DNA of 11,749 nt from JBOHHM01 sp050725495 (GCA_050725495.1 JBOHHM010000062.1:1-11749); one strand, 5' to 3'. Shown: positions 1 through 7,281, counted from the first letter of the stretch. Notes: a model not told the origin generated them from the letters alone. A program made the numbers and translations.

Positions 1-381
1 CTGGCAGACGTTCGCCATGACGCGCAATGGCATAACGACCCGCATGGCCAGTCGATGGCTGGCGCGACATTCCATTTGCGTTTTGCCGACGGCAGCGAGC
101 GGCCCATCACGGTTCGCGTGTTGCCGACGAAGTACTACCTCAAAGGCGGCCTGTATGGTGGCCTGGACGGCTGGTTCCATGGCGACGACAAAGGCAAGCT
201 GTTCACTGCACACGATACCTGGGACCTGACGGACCCGGCCGCCCGAGAGAAGGTGCGCACCCTGGCCGACCAGGTGATCGAGGTGCGCGATGGCGACGAT
301 CTGGGCTATGGGATCATCGAGTACGGCGTCGGCAAGGGCTACACGATGTATGAGGCCGTGCAGGCGCACCCGGCAATTTGA
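1..381 (+). CDS. C-terminal end of an unrecognised protein (5' partial)
   Basis: The frame is open from the first base, so this is the last 126 codons of a longer gene; the Met at base 55 is probably internal. I do not recognise the family with confidence. The visible part is rich in alternating polar/hydrophobic stretches, glycine and aromatic residues (KYYLKGGLYGGLDGWFHGD, then GYGIIEYGVGKGYTMYE near the end), which suggests a beta-rich fold. A lipocalin/AttH-like C-terminal domain, as found in some uncharacterised proteins near lipid or aromatic catabolism genes, is one possibility, but this is a weak guess. No signal peptide can be judged because the N-terminus is missing. The SDR gene follows 39 bases downstream in the same direction, so the two may be co-transcribed. 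Confidence 0.65.
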   Translation: MADVRHDAQWHNDPHGQSMAGATFHLRFADGSERPITVRVLPTKYYLKGGLYGGLDGWFHGDDKGKLFTAHDTWDLTDPAAREKVRTLADQVIEVRDGDDLGYGIIEYGVGKGYTMYEAVQAHPAI

Positions 382-420
382 CAGCGGCTTCAAGGCGGCC
401 GCGATCGCAGAGCAGCAAAA

Positions 421-1209
421 ATGGATCTACAACTGACCGGCAAGCACGTCCTCGTCACTGGGGGCAGCCGCGGCATTGGCCTGGCCTGCGCCCGCGTATT
501 TCTCGCTGAGGGTACGCGCGTGAGCCTGGTCGGGCGCAGCCGCGCGCACCTGGATACGGCCATCGCGCAGCTAAAGGCCGAAGGTCACGCAGCCACGGGC
601 TACGACGCGGACCTGACCGATGCGGACGCTGCGCTGGCTGCCGTGGATGCCGCGTGGGACGCGAGTGGGCCGATCGACGTCCTCGTCAATTCCGCCGGCG
701 CGGCGCTGCGTACGCCCTTCGACGAGCTGCGGCCGCAGGCCTGGCAGGCAGCGATGCAGGCGAAGTTCTTCACCTACATCAACGTGATGGACCCGCTGAT
801 CAAACGCATGGGCGAACGCGGCACCGGCGCCATCGTGAACGTCGTGGGTATGGGCGGCAAGGTCGCGACGACCACGCATCTTGCCGGAGGCGCCGCCAAC
901 GCCGCGCTGATGCTGGCCAGCGCTGGGCTGGCCGCGGCCTATGGCCCGCTCGGCGTGCGCGTCAACGCGGTCAACCCGGCGCTGACCCTGACCGACCGGA
1001 TGGCCGAGGGTGTCGCAGCCGACGCCAGGCTGCGCAAGATCAGCACCGACGAGGTGCTGCGCCAGGCGCAGGCGCGCATGCCGCTGGGCCGGCTGGCGCT
1101 GCCCGAGGACATCGCCAACGCCGTGGTGTTCCTCGCCTCGCCCCGCGCCTCCTACATTTCGGGCGCCATCGTGTCGATGGATGGAGCGGCAACCCCGATG
1201 GTGGTCTGA
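421..1209 (+). CDS. SDR-fold protein lacking the usual catalytic residues
   Basis: The 262-residue length and fold signatures are those of a classical short-chain dehydrogenase/reductase. A TGGSRGIG nucleotide-binding motif lies at residues 13-20. An Arg-Ser pair after the second strand (LVGRS) would favour NADP(H), an NSAG motif sits at 90-93, and the C-terminal region has the usual ASPRASYISGAIVSMDGA-type end. The active site is not canonical. Aligning by eye to the Asn-Ser-Tyr-x3-Lys tetrad, the positions hold Lys115, Gly143, Gly156 and Asn160. The protein therefore probably binds a nucleotide but cannot use the standard Tyr/Lys proton-transfer mechanism. It could be a divergent SDR with another chemistry, or a non-catalytic binding protein. 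The frame is intact and shows no decay. It starts 39 bases after the preceding gene with no strong ribosome-binding site. SDR fold: confident; substrate: unknown. Confidence 0.88.
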   Translation: MDLQLTGKHVLVTGGSRGIGLACARVFLAEGTRVSLVGRSRAHLDTAIAQLKAEGHAATGYDADLTDADAALAAVDAAWDASGPIDVLVNSAGAALRTPFDELRPQAWQAAMQAKFFTYINVMDPLIKRMGERGTGAIVNVVGMGGKVATTTHLAGGAANAALMLASAGLAAAYGPLGVRVNAVNPALTLTDRMAEGVAADARLRKISTDEVLRQAQARMPLGRLALPEDIANAVVFLASPRASYISGAIVSMDGAATPMVV

Positions 1210-1211
1210 GC

Positions 1212-1236
1212 AGCGCCGTGCGAGGGCGCGGCGTTT
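1212..1236 (+). terminator. possible weak terminator after the SDR gene
   Basis: Three bases after the SDR stop, CGCCG (1214-1218) can pair with CGGCG (1229-1233). One G-U and one A-U pair extend the stem outward, and TTTCT follows. The 10-base loop and short T-run make it a weak candidate. A competing stem (GCGCC 1213-1217 with GGCGC 1225-1229) is also possible. Confidence 0.25.
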
Positions 1237-1842
1237 CTGCTCCTGGTCGGGCTGGATGTTGCGCTCGCGGATGAGGGCGCTCCAGCGCGTCACGTCCTGC
1301 TTGATGAATTCAGTGACCTTCGGCGGCGCGCCGCCCTCGGCCACGATGCCCAGCGCGGCGAAACGCTTGCGGACATCCTCGTTGGCGACGGCCGCGTTGA
1401 TCGCCTTGGTCAAGCGGGTTAGCACGTCGTCCGGCGTGCCGGCCTTGACCAGCAGTGCGAACCACGAGTAAAGCGAATAGCGGGGCACGGCCGATTGGGC
1501 CAGGTCGGCCTTCAGCGGATCGAACGCGGAGTACTTGAGCAGCAAGGGCGTCACGGCACTGGGCCCGTTGTTACCCAGGAAGAGCGTATGGCCGTCCGCC
1601 GACGCGCGCAGCACCTGGTGCGCACCCAGGGCGCCGGCGGCGCCTGCCATGTTCTCCACGATCACGGGTGTCCCGAGGGCCTCGCGCAACGGCGCTTCGA
1701 GGATACGCGCCATCGCGTCGGTCGGGCCACCTGCCGCATACGGCACCACGATGCGGATCGGCTTGTCCGGCCAGGCTGCGGCGGCAACAAGCGGCAGTGT
1801 GCTTCGCGCAGCGAGATGGGTGTTTCGGTGCATGCCCGTCAA
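1237..1842 (-). pseudogene. decayed Bug/TctC-family solute-binding protein
   Basis: Read on the minus strand, this encodes recognisable pieces of a Bug-family (TctC-like) periplasmic binding protein of tripartite tricarboxylate transport. The N-terminal part has WPDKPIRIVVPYAAGGPTD and the VENMAGAAGALGA region. The C-terminal part has SLYSWFALLVKAGTPDDV and a RERNIQPD end. Full-length members are about 320 residues; here only about 200 remain. The central section, roughly 120-130 residues between FDPLKADLAQ and AVPRYSLYSW, is missing, with an in-frame junction near 1490-1515. The signal peptide also looks shortened, with only about 8 hydrophobic residues before WPDKP. The expected stop after IQPD is absent, so the frame continues into the antisense of the SDR gene. 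The start is the ATG at 1833 or the TTG at 1842; neither has a clear Shine-Dalgarno. The missing section covers much of the binding fold, so a working binding protein is unlikely. No TctA/TctB membrane genes are nearby, which is normal for orphan Bug proteins. Confidence 0.75.
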
Positions 1843-1887
1843 TCGTGATGGGTAGGGTATCCCCTATAGGCCGGATGGAAGCGGCCG

Positions 1888-1917
1888 ATAACATACAAAC
1901 AATCCTGTCTGTATGAT
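1888..1917 (+). promoter_or_regulatory. predicted sigma70-type promoter for the catabolic operon
   Basis: TATGAT at 1912-1917 matches 5 of 6 bases of the -10 consensus. ATAACA at 1888-1893, 18 bases upstream, matches 4 of 6 of the -35 consensus. Transcription would start near 1924, giving a leader of about 30 bases before the dioxygenase start at 1955. This is prediction by eye. The inverted repeat at 1892-1915 fills the spacer and overlaps the -10, as expected for a repressed promoter. Confidence 0.45.
1892..1915. promoter_or_regulatory. inverted-repeat operator, CymR-like
   Basis: The half-sites CATACAAACA (1892-1901) and TGTCTGTATG (1906-1915) are inverted repeats matching at 9 of 10 pairs around a 4-base centre (ATCC). 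By hand alignment to the cumate operator of CymR as I remember it, about 20 of 26 positions agree, including ACAATC at the centre and GTCTGT in the right arm. CymR is a TetR-family repressor, and this operon ends in a TetR-family gene, so self-consistent repression is the simplest reading. The site also lies about 50 bases upstream of the divergent Bug remnant. Confidence 0.65.
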
Positions 1918-1945
1918 TTTTGTCAGAACGCCATTTCAGGCTCTC

Positions 1946-1950
1946 GGAGA
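1946..1950 (+). promoter_or_regulatory. ribosome-binding site fixing the alpha-subunit start
   Basis: GGAGA lies 4 bases before the ATG at 1955. An upstream in-frame ATG at 1913 lies inside the operator/-10 region and lacks a ribosome-binding site, so the start at 1955 is preferred. Confidence 0.7.
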
Positions 1951-1954
1951 AAAC

Positions 1955-3226
1955 ATGAGTGATATCAACCTTTCCAATCTTCTTGATATTGATCGTGACG
2001 CGGGCGTGTTCCGCGTAGCACGCAGGTCTTTCACCGAACAGCAGCTGTTCGAAGCAGAGAGGGCGCAGATCTTCGATCGCTGCTGGCTCTATCTGGGGCA
2101 TTCGTCGGAGCTGAAGAAAAAGGGTGCGTTCGTGACGCGCTCCGTGGGCGGTCGCAACCTCATCTTCAACCGCGACGCCGCAGGCACGGTGCACGCGTTC
2201 CTGAACTCATGCCCTCACCGGGGTGCAACGGTGTGCCGCGAGGCTGCTGGCAATGCCAAGAACTTCACTTGCAGCTACCACGGCTGGGTGTTCGGTGCCG
2301 ACGGCAAGATGCGCGATCTGCCGGGTATCGAGTCGTACTCGGACAACTTCAACGGCAGCGGCTGCGCCGATCTGGTGGCTGTGCCGCGGCTTGAGCAGTA
2401 CCGCGACTTCTGGTTTGCCTGTTTTGATGCCGCTGCGGTGTCGCTGGTCGAGTACCTCGCCGGTGCCACGGAGTATCTGGACCTGGTGGCGGACCAGTCG
2501 GAAGCCGGCATGGAAATCATCAGCGGCACGCAGGAGTACGCGATCCGAGCCAACTGGAAGCTGCTGGTTGAAAACAGTTTTGACGGCTACCACGCCATCT
2601 CGACGCACGCCACCTACTTCGACTACCTCAAGAACATGAACGGGGTTCTGTCGCAGGGCAATGTGATCGGGTTTGCGCGCGACCTGGGCAACGGCCATGC
2701 GGTGGTCGAGTACTCCGCCCCCTGGGGCCGCCCAGTGGCGAACTGGGTGCCGGCCTGGGGCGAGGAGCGCAAGGGCGAGATCGATGCGCTGTACGACAGG
2801 CTGGTGGCCAAGCATGGCGAAGAGCGCGCCACCCGCATCGCCAAGAACAGCCGCAACCTGCTGATCTTCCCCAATCTCATGATTGTGGATGTGATGTCGC
2901 TCACGCTGCGCACCTTCTATCCCAAGTCGCCCGACTACAACGAAGTGACGGCGTGGTCCATCGGCCCCTCGGAAGAAAGCGGCTGGTTGCGCAAAAACCG
3001 CCTGCACAGCTTCCTCGAATTCCTGGGGCCCGGCGGCTTTGCGACGCCGGACGACGTCGAGATGCTGGAGCAATGCCAGCGCGGTTACTCCAACGCACGC
3101 GAGGCCGGCTGGAACGACATCTCTCGCGGTATGAAGAAGGCCGAGCCCGCCACGGTGGACGAGCACCAGATCCGCGTGTTCTGGGAGCGCTGGAACAGCC
3201 TGGTGCAGCAAGCGCAGCCGAAGTAA
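1955..3226 (+). CDS. Rieske non-heme iron ring-hydroxylating dioxygenase, alpha subunit
   Basis: This 423-residue protein is the catalytic large subunit of an aromatic ring-hydroxylating dioxygenase, which adds both atoms of O2 to a ring to give a cis-dihydrodiol. The N-terminal Rieske [2Fe-2S] domain has CPH at residues 86-88 and CSYH at 106-109, the usual Cys-x-His / Cys-x2-His ligands. The catalytic domain has ENSFDGYHAISTH at 206-218. His213 and His218 are the mononuclear iron ligands, Asp210 is the bridging Asp between the centres, and Asp366 or Asp367 (in ATPDDVEML) is the likely third ligand. The length is typical. The sequence around ISGTQEYAIRANWKLLVEN resembles, from memory, p-cumate 2,3-dioxygenase large subunits (CmtAb) more than naphthalene or biphenyl enzymes. 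It is the first gene of the operon. Its partner beta subunit is not adjacent but about 6.6 kb downstream, and no ferredoxin or reductase is seen. Confidence 0.95.
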   Translation: MSDINLSNLLDIDRDAGVFRVARRSFTEQQLFEAERAQIFDRCWLYLGHSSELKKKGAFVTRSVGGRNLIFNRDAAGTVHAFLNSCPHRGATVCREAAGNAKNFTCSYHGWVFGADGKMRDLPGIESYSDNFNGSGCADLVAVPRLEQYRDFWFACFDAAAVSLVEYLAGATEYLDLVADQSEAGMEIISGTQEYAIRANWKLLVENSFDGYHAISTHATYFDYLKNMNGVLSQGNVIGFARDLGNGHAVVEYSAPWGRPVANWVPAWGEERKGEIDALYDRLVAKHGEERATRIAKNSRNLLIFPNLMIVDVMSLTLRTFYPKSPDYNEVTAWSIGPSEESGWLRKNRLHSFLEFLGPGGFATPDDVEMLEQCQRGYSNAREAGWNDISRGMKKAEPATVDEHQIRVFWERWNSLVQQAQPK

Positions 3227-3249
3227 GTCTTCCCCCCATCACGAACACC

Positions 3250-3254
3250 AAGGA
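3250..3254 (+). promoter_or_regulatory. ribosome-binding site fixing the extradiol dioxygenase start
   Basis: AAGGA directly abuts an ATG at 3255 (no spacing) but lies 6 bases before the ATG at 3261. The second Met is therefore the likely start. Confidence 0.65.
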
Positions 3255-3260
3255 ATGAAC

Positions 3261-4163
3261 ATGTCACTCTTTCGTTACCGCAAGCCCGGTTACGTGGCGC
3301 TCAACGTGACCGACATGGACAAGTCGGTGAAGTTTTACCGCGACCTGGTCGGCCTGCAGCTGGAGGCTCAGGAGGGGCAAGACGTGGCCTACCTGCGCTG
3401 CAGTGAAAACCACCACAACGTGGCGCTCTACCGCTCCGATACGCCCGGCATCAAGCGCATGGCCTTCGAGCTCGAATCGGACCAGGACCTTGAGCTGGCC
3501 GCACAGCACATCCAGCAGATGGGCTGGCCCCTGCGCGAAGTGTCCGATGCGGAGCGCGAGAGCCTGCGCCAGGGTCGCACCTTCCGGTTCCAGATTCCGG
3601 AGAGCACCCTCACGTTCGAGTTCTATGCGCGCATGGAGCGTGGGCAAGACGCCTACACGCCCACCGTCAGCCAGATCCAGCGGCTCGGGCATGTCGTGCT
3701 TCGCTGCGCGGACCGTGATGCCGTGCTCAAGACGCTGACTGAGAAGCTCAACTTCAAGGTGTCGGACCAGTTCGGGGACCAGGTCGCCTTCCTGCGCTGC
3801 TTCCCCAACCCGTACCACCACACGTTTGGTGTCAGTCGCGGCGATGCCGATGGCCTGCACCACGTCAACTTCATGGTCACCGATGTGGACGATGTGGGCC
3901 GCGCCATGAATCGCATGCGCAAGGCCGACGTCAAGGTGGTCTACGGCCCGGGTCGCCATGACATATCGGACTCCATCTTCATCTATTTTCTGGACCCCGA
4001 TGGACTGACCACCGAGTACAGCTTCGGCATGGAGGAGTTTCCTGAAGAAGCGCCTCGTGAGCCGCGCCAGCTGCCCTTGAAGCCCGAAATTCTCGACAGC
4101 TGGGGCGGTGCGCCAGCGCCAGGCTTTGGCAGCAAGGGTGCCGTGGAAACCATCACGCTGTAA
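3261..4163 (+). CDS. extradiol (VOC-type I) ring-cleavage dioxygenase
   Basis: This 300-residue protein has the two-domain vicinal-oxygen-chelate layout of catechol 2,3-dioxygenase/BphC-type enzymes, which cleave catechols next to the hydroxyls using Fe(II). The N-terminal domain begins RYRKPGYVALNVTDMDKSV and has no metal ligands. The C-terminal domain carries the site: His144 (RLGHVVL), His201 (GLHHVNF) and Glu252 (LTTEY) as the 2-His-1-carboxylate triad, with His186 (YHHTFGV) and Tyr242 (FIYFLDPDG) as likely acid-base residues. The spacings H186 to H201 (15) and Y242 to E252 (10) match BphC as remembered. All residues expected for activity are present. It lies 34 bases after the alpha subunit. 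The likely substrate is the catechol, possibly carboxylated (for example 2,3-dihydroxy-p-cumate, CmtC-like), made by the dioxygenase and the terminal SDR. Substrate assignment is inference. Confidence 0.92.
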   Translation: MSLFRYRKPGYVALNVTDMDKSVKFYRDLVGLQLEAQEGQDVAYLRCSENHHNVALYRSDTPGIKRMAFELESDQDLELAAQHIQQMGWPLREVSDAERESLRQGRTFRFQIPESTLTFEFYARMERGQDAYTPTVSQIQRLGHVVLRCADRDAVLKTLTEKLNFKVSDQFGDQVAFLRCFPNPYHHTFGVSRGDADGLHHVNFMVTDVDDVGRAMNRMRKADVKVVYGPGRHDISDSIFIYFLDPDGLTTEYSFGMEEFPEEAPREPRQLPLKPEILDSWGGAPAPGFGSKGAVETITL

Positions 4164-4178
4164 ATCCAAGACAACACC

Positions 4179-5063
4179 ATGAAATTTCTGCGATTCGCAT
4201 CCAACAGCGGCCCTTCCCTGGGGGTGCGTCACGGTGATGACGTCATCGACCTGGGGCTGGCTGCGCCCGATCTGCCGCGCGATTTGTCGGTGCTGCTGGC
4301 GTTCGGAGCAGAGGGGCAACAGGCCGTGCGCCGTGCCATCGAGCGGGCTCCGGCGCGCGCCGTCAGGCCTTACGCCGGCCTACCGCTGCTGACCCCCATC
4401 CCGCAGCCCGAAAAGATCATCTGCATCGGCATGAACTATGCCGATCATGTGAAGGAGGCGCCCACCCCGCATGCCATGCCGACCTACCCCGTCGTCTTTC
4501 TGCGCCAGGCGCAATCGCTGATCGCGCACAACCAGCCCCTGCGGCGCCCGTTGTGTTCCGAGCAGTTCGATTTCGAAGGCGAGCTGGTGTGCGTGATCGG
4601 TCGGCGCGGCAGGAACATCCCGCGCGAGCAGGCGCTGGAGTACGTGAGCGGCTACTCGTTGTTCAACGACGCGTCCGTGCGCGACTACCAGTTCAAGAGC
4701 CCGCAATGGACGGTGGGCAAGAACTTCGATGCCACCGGTGCCTTCGGCCCGGAACTGGTCACGGCAGACGAGCTGCCCCCCGGTGCGCGGGGTCTGATGC
4801 TGACGACCCGCCTGAACGGGCAGGTGGTGCAGCAGGCTTCGACGGCCGACATGATCTTTGACATCGCCACGCAGATCAGCCTCATGTCCGAGGCCATGAC
4901 GCTGGTGCCCGGCGACGTGATCGTGACGGGCACCCCTTCGGGCGTGGGCCTTGCCCGCACGCCGCCGCTATGGATGAAGCATGGGGACCTCTGCACCGTC
5001 CATGTGGAGGGCGTCGGAACCCTGAGCAATCCTGTGCTGGACGAGGACCCCTCGCTCCAGTGA
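4179..5063 (+). CDS. fumarylacetoacetate hydrolase (FAH) family protein
   Basis: The 294-residue protein has a short N-terminal domain (KFLRFASNSGPSLGVRHGDD) and a full FAH domain from about residue 80 (ICIGMNYADHVKE). Metal ligands are Glu133 and Glu135 in DFEGELVCVIG and Asp164 in FNDASVRDYQ. The conserved end TGTPSGVG is present. FAH-family enzymes split C-C bonds in acylpyruvates, or isomerise or decarboxylate meta-cleavage products (HpaG/HpcE type). The position directly after the extradiol enzyme (15-base gap) says it acts on the ring-opened product. No alpha/beta-hydrolase (CmtE type) and no separate decarboxylase (CmtD type) is seen here, so this protein may fill one of those roles; which one is open. 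The ribosome-binding site is weak (AAGACA), so translation may depend on coupling to the gene upstream. Confidence 0.92.
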   Translation: MKFLRFASNSGPSLGVRHGDDVIDLGLAAPDLPRDLSVLLAFGAEGQQAVRRAIERAPARAVRPYAGLPLLTPIPQPEKIICIGMNYADHVKEAPTPHAMPTYPVVFLRQAQSLIAHNQPLRRPLCSEQFDFEGELVCVIGRRGRNIPREQALEYVSGYSLFNDASVRDYQFKSPQWTVGKNFDATGAFGPELVTADELPPGARGLMLTTRLNGQVVQQASTADMIFDIATQISLMSEAMTLVPGDVIVTGTPSGVGLARTPPLWMKHGDLCTVHVEGVGTLSNPVLDEDPSLQ

Positions 5064-5139
5064 CGTGAGAAAGGCCACCGGGCAACCCACACGCCACGGG
5101 GCATGCAAGCAAGCCGTTCAGTGGCATCAATCAGTAACT

Positions 5140-5153
5140 GGGGTCGCTACCCC
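5140..5153 (+). other. small hairpin just upstream of the binding-protein ribosome site
   Basis: GGGGT (5140-5144) pairs with ACCCC (5149-5153) around a CGCT loop, ending 3 bases before the Shine-Dalgarno GGAGA (5157-5161). It is too short and lacks a T-run, so it is not a terminator. It might affect mRNA stability or initiation at this gene, which follows the largest gap in the operon (103 bases). Confidence 0.3.
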
Positions 5154-5156
5154 GAT

Positions 5157-5161
5157 GGAGA
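5157..5161 (+). promoter_or_regulatory. ribosome-binding site fixing the binding-protein start
   Basis: GGAGA lies 5 bases before the ATG at 5167. Starting here gives a clean signal peptide, unlike the open frame that extends upstream to 5065 or the ATG at 5155. Confidence 0.7.
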
Positions 5162-5166
5162 CAGCA

Positions 5167-6393
5167 ATGAACCAGCCAACTTCCAACGCTCGCGCATCCT
5201 TTGCACCCAAGCCCGTGCGCAAGGTGGCGGGCCTGTGTGCCGCAGCCCTGGCCATGGCCTTCGCCGGCGGGGCCAACGCCGCCGAAGACCTGAAGGTCGG
5301 CACCGTGCTCTCGTTCTCGCAAGTGATGGGCATTTATGGCAACGCCATCATGGACGGCTTCAAGCTGGCGGTGGACGAGGCCGGCGGGCAGGTGGCGGGC
5401 CGCAAGATTGTGCTGGTCGGTGAGGACGACAAGAATGACCCCAAGGTGGCGCTGCAACTGGTGCGCCGACTGATCAAGGATGAGAAGGTCGACTTCCTCC
5501 TGGGCCCGGTGGGTTCGCACATCGTGCAGGCCATTCGCGAAGACGCCCATCGCTCCAAGACCTTCCTGCTGGTGGCCAACGCCGGCAACGACGAAGTCAC
5601 CCGGGAGCTTTGCAGCCCCTACATCATTCGCACCTCGTTCTCCAACTGGCAGTGGAACTACCCGCTCGGCGACTACGCCGGGACCAGCGGCGGCAAGCGG
5701 GCAGCGGTCGTGGCCTCCAACTTCGTGGCCGGCAAGCAGATGGCGGCAGCCTTCAAGGCCGGGTTCGAGGGCAAGGGCGGCAAGGTGGTGGAAGAGGTTT
5801 GGCCTGCCATGGGCACGGCGGATTTCTCCAACGTCTTCACCGGCTTGCGCGGCAAGGAAAGCGAGCTGGACATCGTCTGGTCGTTCATCCCCGGCAGCGG
5901 CACAGTGAACTATGTGAACCAGTACGCGCAGGCCAAGCTCAAGCCCGTCGGCATGGGGCCGCAGAGCAATGCCGACGACTATTTCTTCAACGCCATGCAG
6001 GACAACGCTCTGGGTGTCATCGGCTCGGGCCACTACGTGGTGAGCATGGATACGCCGCGCAACAAGGCCTTCATCGCAGCGTTCCAAAAGCGCTACAACC
6101 GCCTGCCTGCGGCCGTGGACCTGCAGGGCTATGACTCGGCCAACCTGATGATTGCCGCGGTCAAGAAGCTCAACGGCAACCTGAGCGACAAGAAGGCCGT
6201 GCGCCAGGCCATGCTGGATGCCGAGATCGACAGCCCGCGCGGCTACTTCAAGATCGACCCCCAGACCGGGAACGTGATCCAGAACATCTACATCACGAAG
6301 GTGGTCAAGCGCGGCAATGGGTATGGGCACGAGATCCTGAGAACCTACGAGAAGGTTCAGGACACCGACACCACCTGCAAGATGGCCTGGTAA
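5167..6393 (+). CDS. ABC transporter periplasmic substrate-binding protein (LivK/HAAT family)
   Basis: This 408-residue type I periplasmic binding protein belongs to the branched-chain amino acid/amide (HAAT) family. Residues 1-38 form a signal peptide: a basic region KPVRK, a hydrophobic run VAGLCAAALAMAFAGG, and a predicted cut after Ala-Asn-Ala before AEDLKVG. The mature protein opens with a strand and the VMGIYGNAIMDGFKLAVDE helix typical of this fold. VDFLLGPVGSHIVQAIRED and a central Val-Val-Ala-Ser-Asn segment follow. Cys149 and Cys404 could form a disulphide in the periplasm. HAAT systems are known importers of aromatic acids as well as amino acids (for example the CouPSTU p-coumarate system). 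The surrounding ring-degradation genes therefore suggest an aromatic carboxylate ligand. It heads an unbroken five-gene transporter cassette. Family certain, ligand inferred. Confidence 0.94.
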   Translation: MNQPTSNARASFAPKPVRKVAGLCAAALAMAFAGGANAAEDLKVGTVLSFSQVMGIYGNAIMDGFKLAVDEAGGQVAGRKIVLVGEDDKNDPKVALQLVRRLIKDEKVDFLLGPVGSHIVQAIREDAHRSKTFLLVANAGNDEVTRELCSPYIIRTSFSNWQWNYPLGDYAGTSGGKRAAVVASNFVAGKQMAAAFKAGFEGKGGKVVEEVWPAMGTADFSNVFTGLRGKESELDIVWSFIPGSGTVNYVNQYAQAKLKPVGMGPQSNADDYFFNAMQDNALGVIGSGHYVVSMDTPRNKAFIAAFQKRYNRLPAAVDLQGYDSANLMIAAVKKLNGNLSDKKAVRQAMLDAEIDSPRGYFKIDPQTGNVIQNIYITKVVKRGNGYGHEILRTYEKVQDTDTTCKMAW

Positions 6394-6420
6394 GAGACGG
6401 CGGTTGGCGAGGCATCACCG

Positions 6421-7281
6421 ATGAACCTCTTCATCGAATACGCAGTCAACGGCCTGCAAGCGGGGCTCCTGCTGTTCATCATTTCGGCAGGACTCACGCT
6501 CAGCTTCGGCCTGATGCGCGTCATCAACATGGCCCACGGCTCGTTCTACATGGTCGGCGCCTTCGTGGGCCTGCAGGTGGCCGTGCTGTCGGGCTCGTTC
6601 GTGGCCGGGCTTCTCACGGCGGCGGCCGGCAGTGCACTGGTGGGCTTGACCGTGGAGAAGACGCTGTTCCAGCGCATCTACGCACGCGGGCCCTTTGCCC
6701 AGGTGCTGGTTTCGTTCGGGCTGATCTTCGTGTTCGACGAGCTGGTGCGCATTCTCTGGGGCGGCGACATCCACAGCCTTGCCCGGCCTGCAGCGCTGAG
6801 CGGCGCCTATGAGTTTGCCGGAGCCCGCATCGAAGGCTATCGCCTGTTCCTGATCGGGTTTGGCGGGCTGCTGAGCGGGCTGCTGCTCTGGGGGCTGATC
6901 AAGACACCGTTTGGCGTCATGATCCGCGCCGCCGTGGATGACCGTGAGTCGGCAGAGCTGCTGGGCGTCAATGTCCGCAAGCTGTTCAGCGCCGTGTTCC
7001 TGGTTGGCTCTGCTGTGGCGGGCCTGGCGGGATTCGTTGCCATTCCACTGGTCAATGCCTTTCCCGGCATGGGCGATGAAGTCCTGATCTCCGCGCTGAT
7101 CGTCGTGGTCATGGGCGGGCTGGGGTCGGTTTCGGGGTCTCTGCTTGCCAGCCTGATCATCGGATTTGTTCTCACCTTCGGGCAGGTATTTGCAGCGGGC
7201 TACGCCCCCGTGGGGATGTATCTCGTACTGGGTCTGGTGCTGCTGGCACGCCCTAATGGTCTCTTGGGGAAGCCAGAATGA
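6421..7281 (+). CDS. livH: branched-chain-type ABC transporter permease LivH
   Basis: This 286-residue integral inner-membrane permease has about eight hydrophobic segments, starting with NGLQAGLLLFIISAGLTLSF and the LivH-typical GLMRVINMAHGSFYMVGAF. The cytoplasmic coupling loop is visible as AAVDDRESAELLGVN at residues 170-184, the segment that docks onto the ATPases. The segment with VVVMGGLGSVSGSLLAS near residue 230 is also family-typical. Together with LivM it forms the transmembrane channel for the substrate delivered by the upstream binding protein. It starts 27 bases after that gene, with GAGG about 8 bases before the ATG. Its last bases overlap the start of livM (ATGA), implying coupled translation. 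Confidence 0.94.
   Translation: MNLFIEYAVNGLQAGLLLFIISAGLTLSFGLMRVINMAHGSFYMVGAFVGLQVAVLSGSFVAGLLTAAAGSALVGLTVEKTLFQRIYARGPFAQVLVSFGLIFVFDELVRILWGGDIHSLARPAALSGAYEFAGARIEGYRLFLIGFGGLLSGLLLWGLIKTPFGVMIRAAVDDRESAELLGVNVRKLFSAVFLVGSAVAGLAGFVAIPLVNAFPGMGDEVLISALIVVVMGGLGSVSGSLLASLIIGFVLTFGQVFAAGYAPVGMYLVLGLVLLARPNGLLGKPE

Noticed and set aside
571..1209. Minus-strand open frame continuing from the Bug remnant through the antisense of the SDR gene
   Set aside because: Its sequence turns into low-complexity His/Arg/Gly-rich peptide as soon as it passes the Bug C-terminus, and it lies opposite a well-supported SDR gene. It is open only because the Bug stop is lost and GC is high.
1913..1954. Longer start for the dioxygenase alpha subunit
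   Set aside because: The ATG at 1913 lies in the operator and -10 region and has no ribosome-binding site. GGAGA before 1955 fits much better.
2207..3211. 334-residue minus-strand open frame
   Set aside because: It lies antisense to the dioxygenase alpha subunit and its translation has no recognisable domain. It is a high-GC shadow.
1955..3226. Assignment as a naphthalene- or biphenyl-type dioxygenase
   Set aside because: The catalytic motif ENSFDGYHAISTH, the lack of adjacent beta and ferredoxin genes, and the CymR-like operator fit an aromatic-carboxylate enzyme better, though this rests on memory of family sequences.
3264..4319. 351-residue minus-strand open frame
   Set aside because: It lies antisense to the extradiol and FAH genes, with His/Val/Gln-rich composition typical of shadows.
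5131..6330. 399-residue minus-strand open frame
   Set aside because: It lies antisense to the binding-protein gene, which has a clear signal peptide and ribosome site; the antisense translation has no domain.
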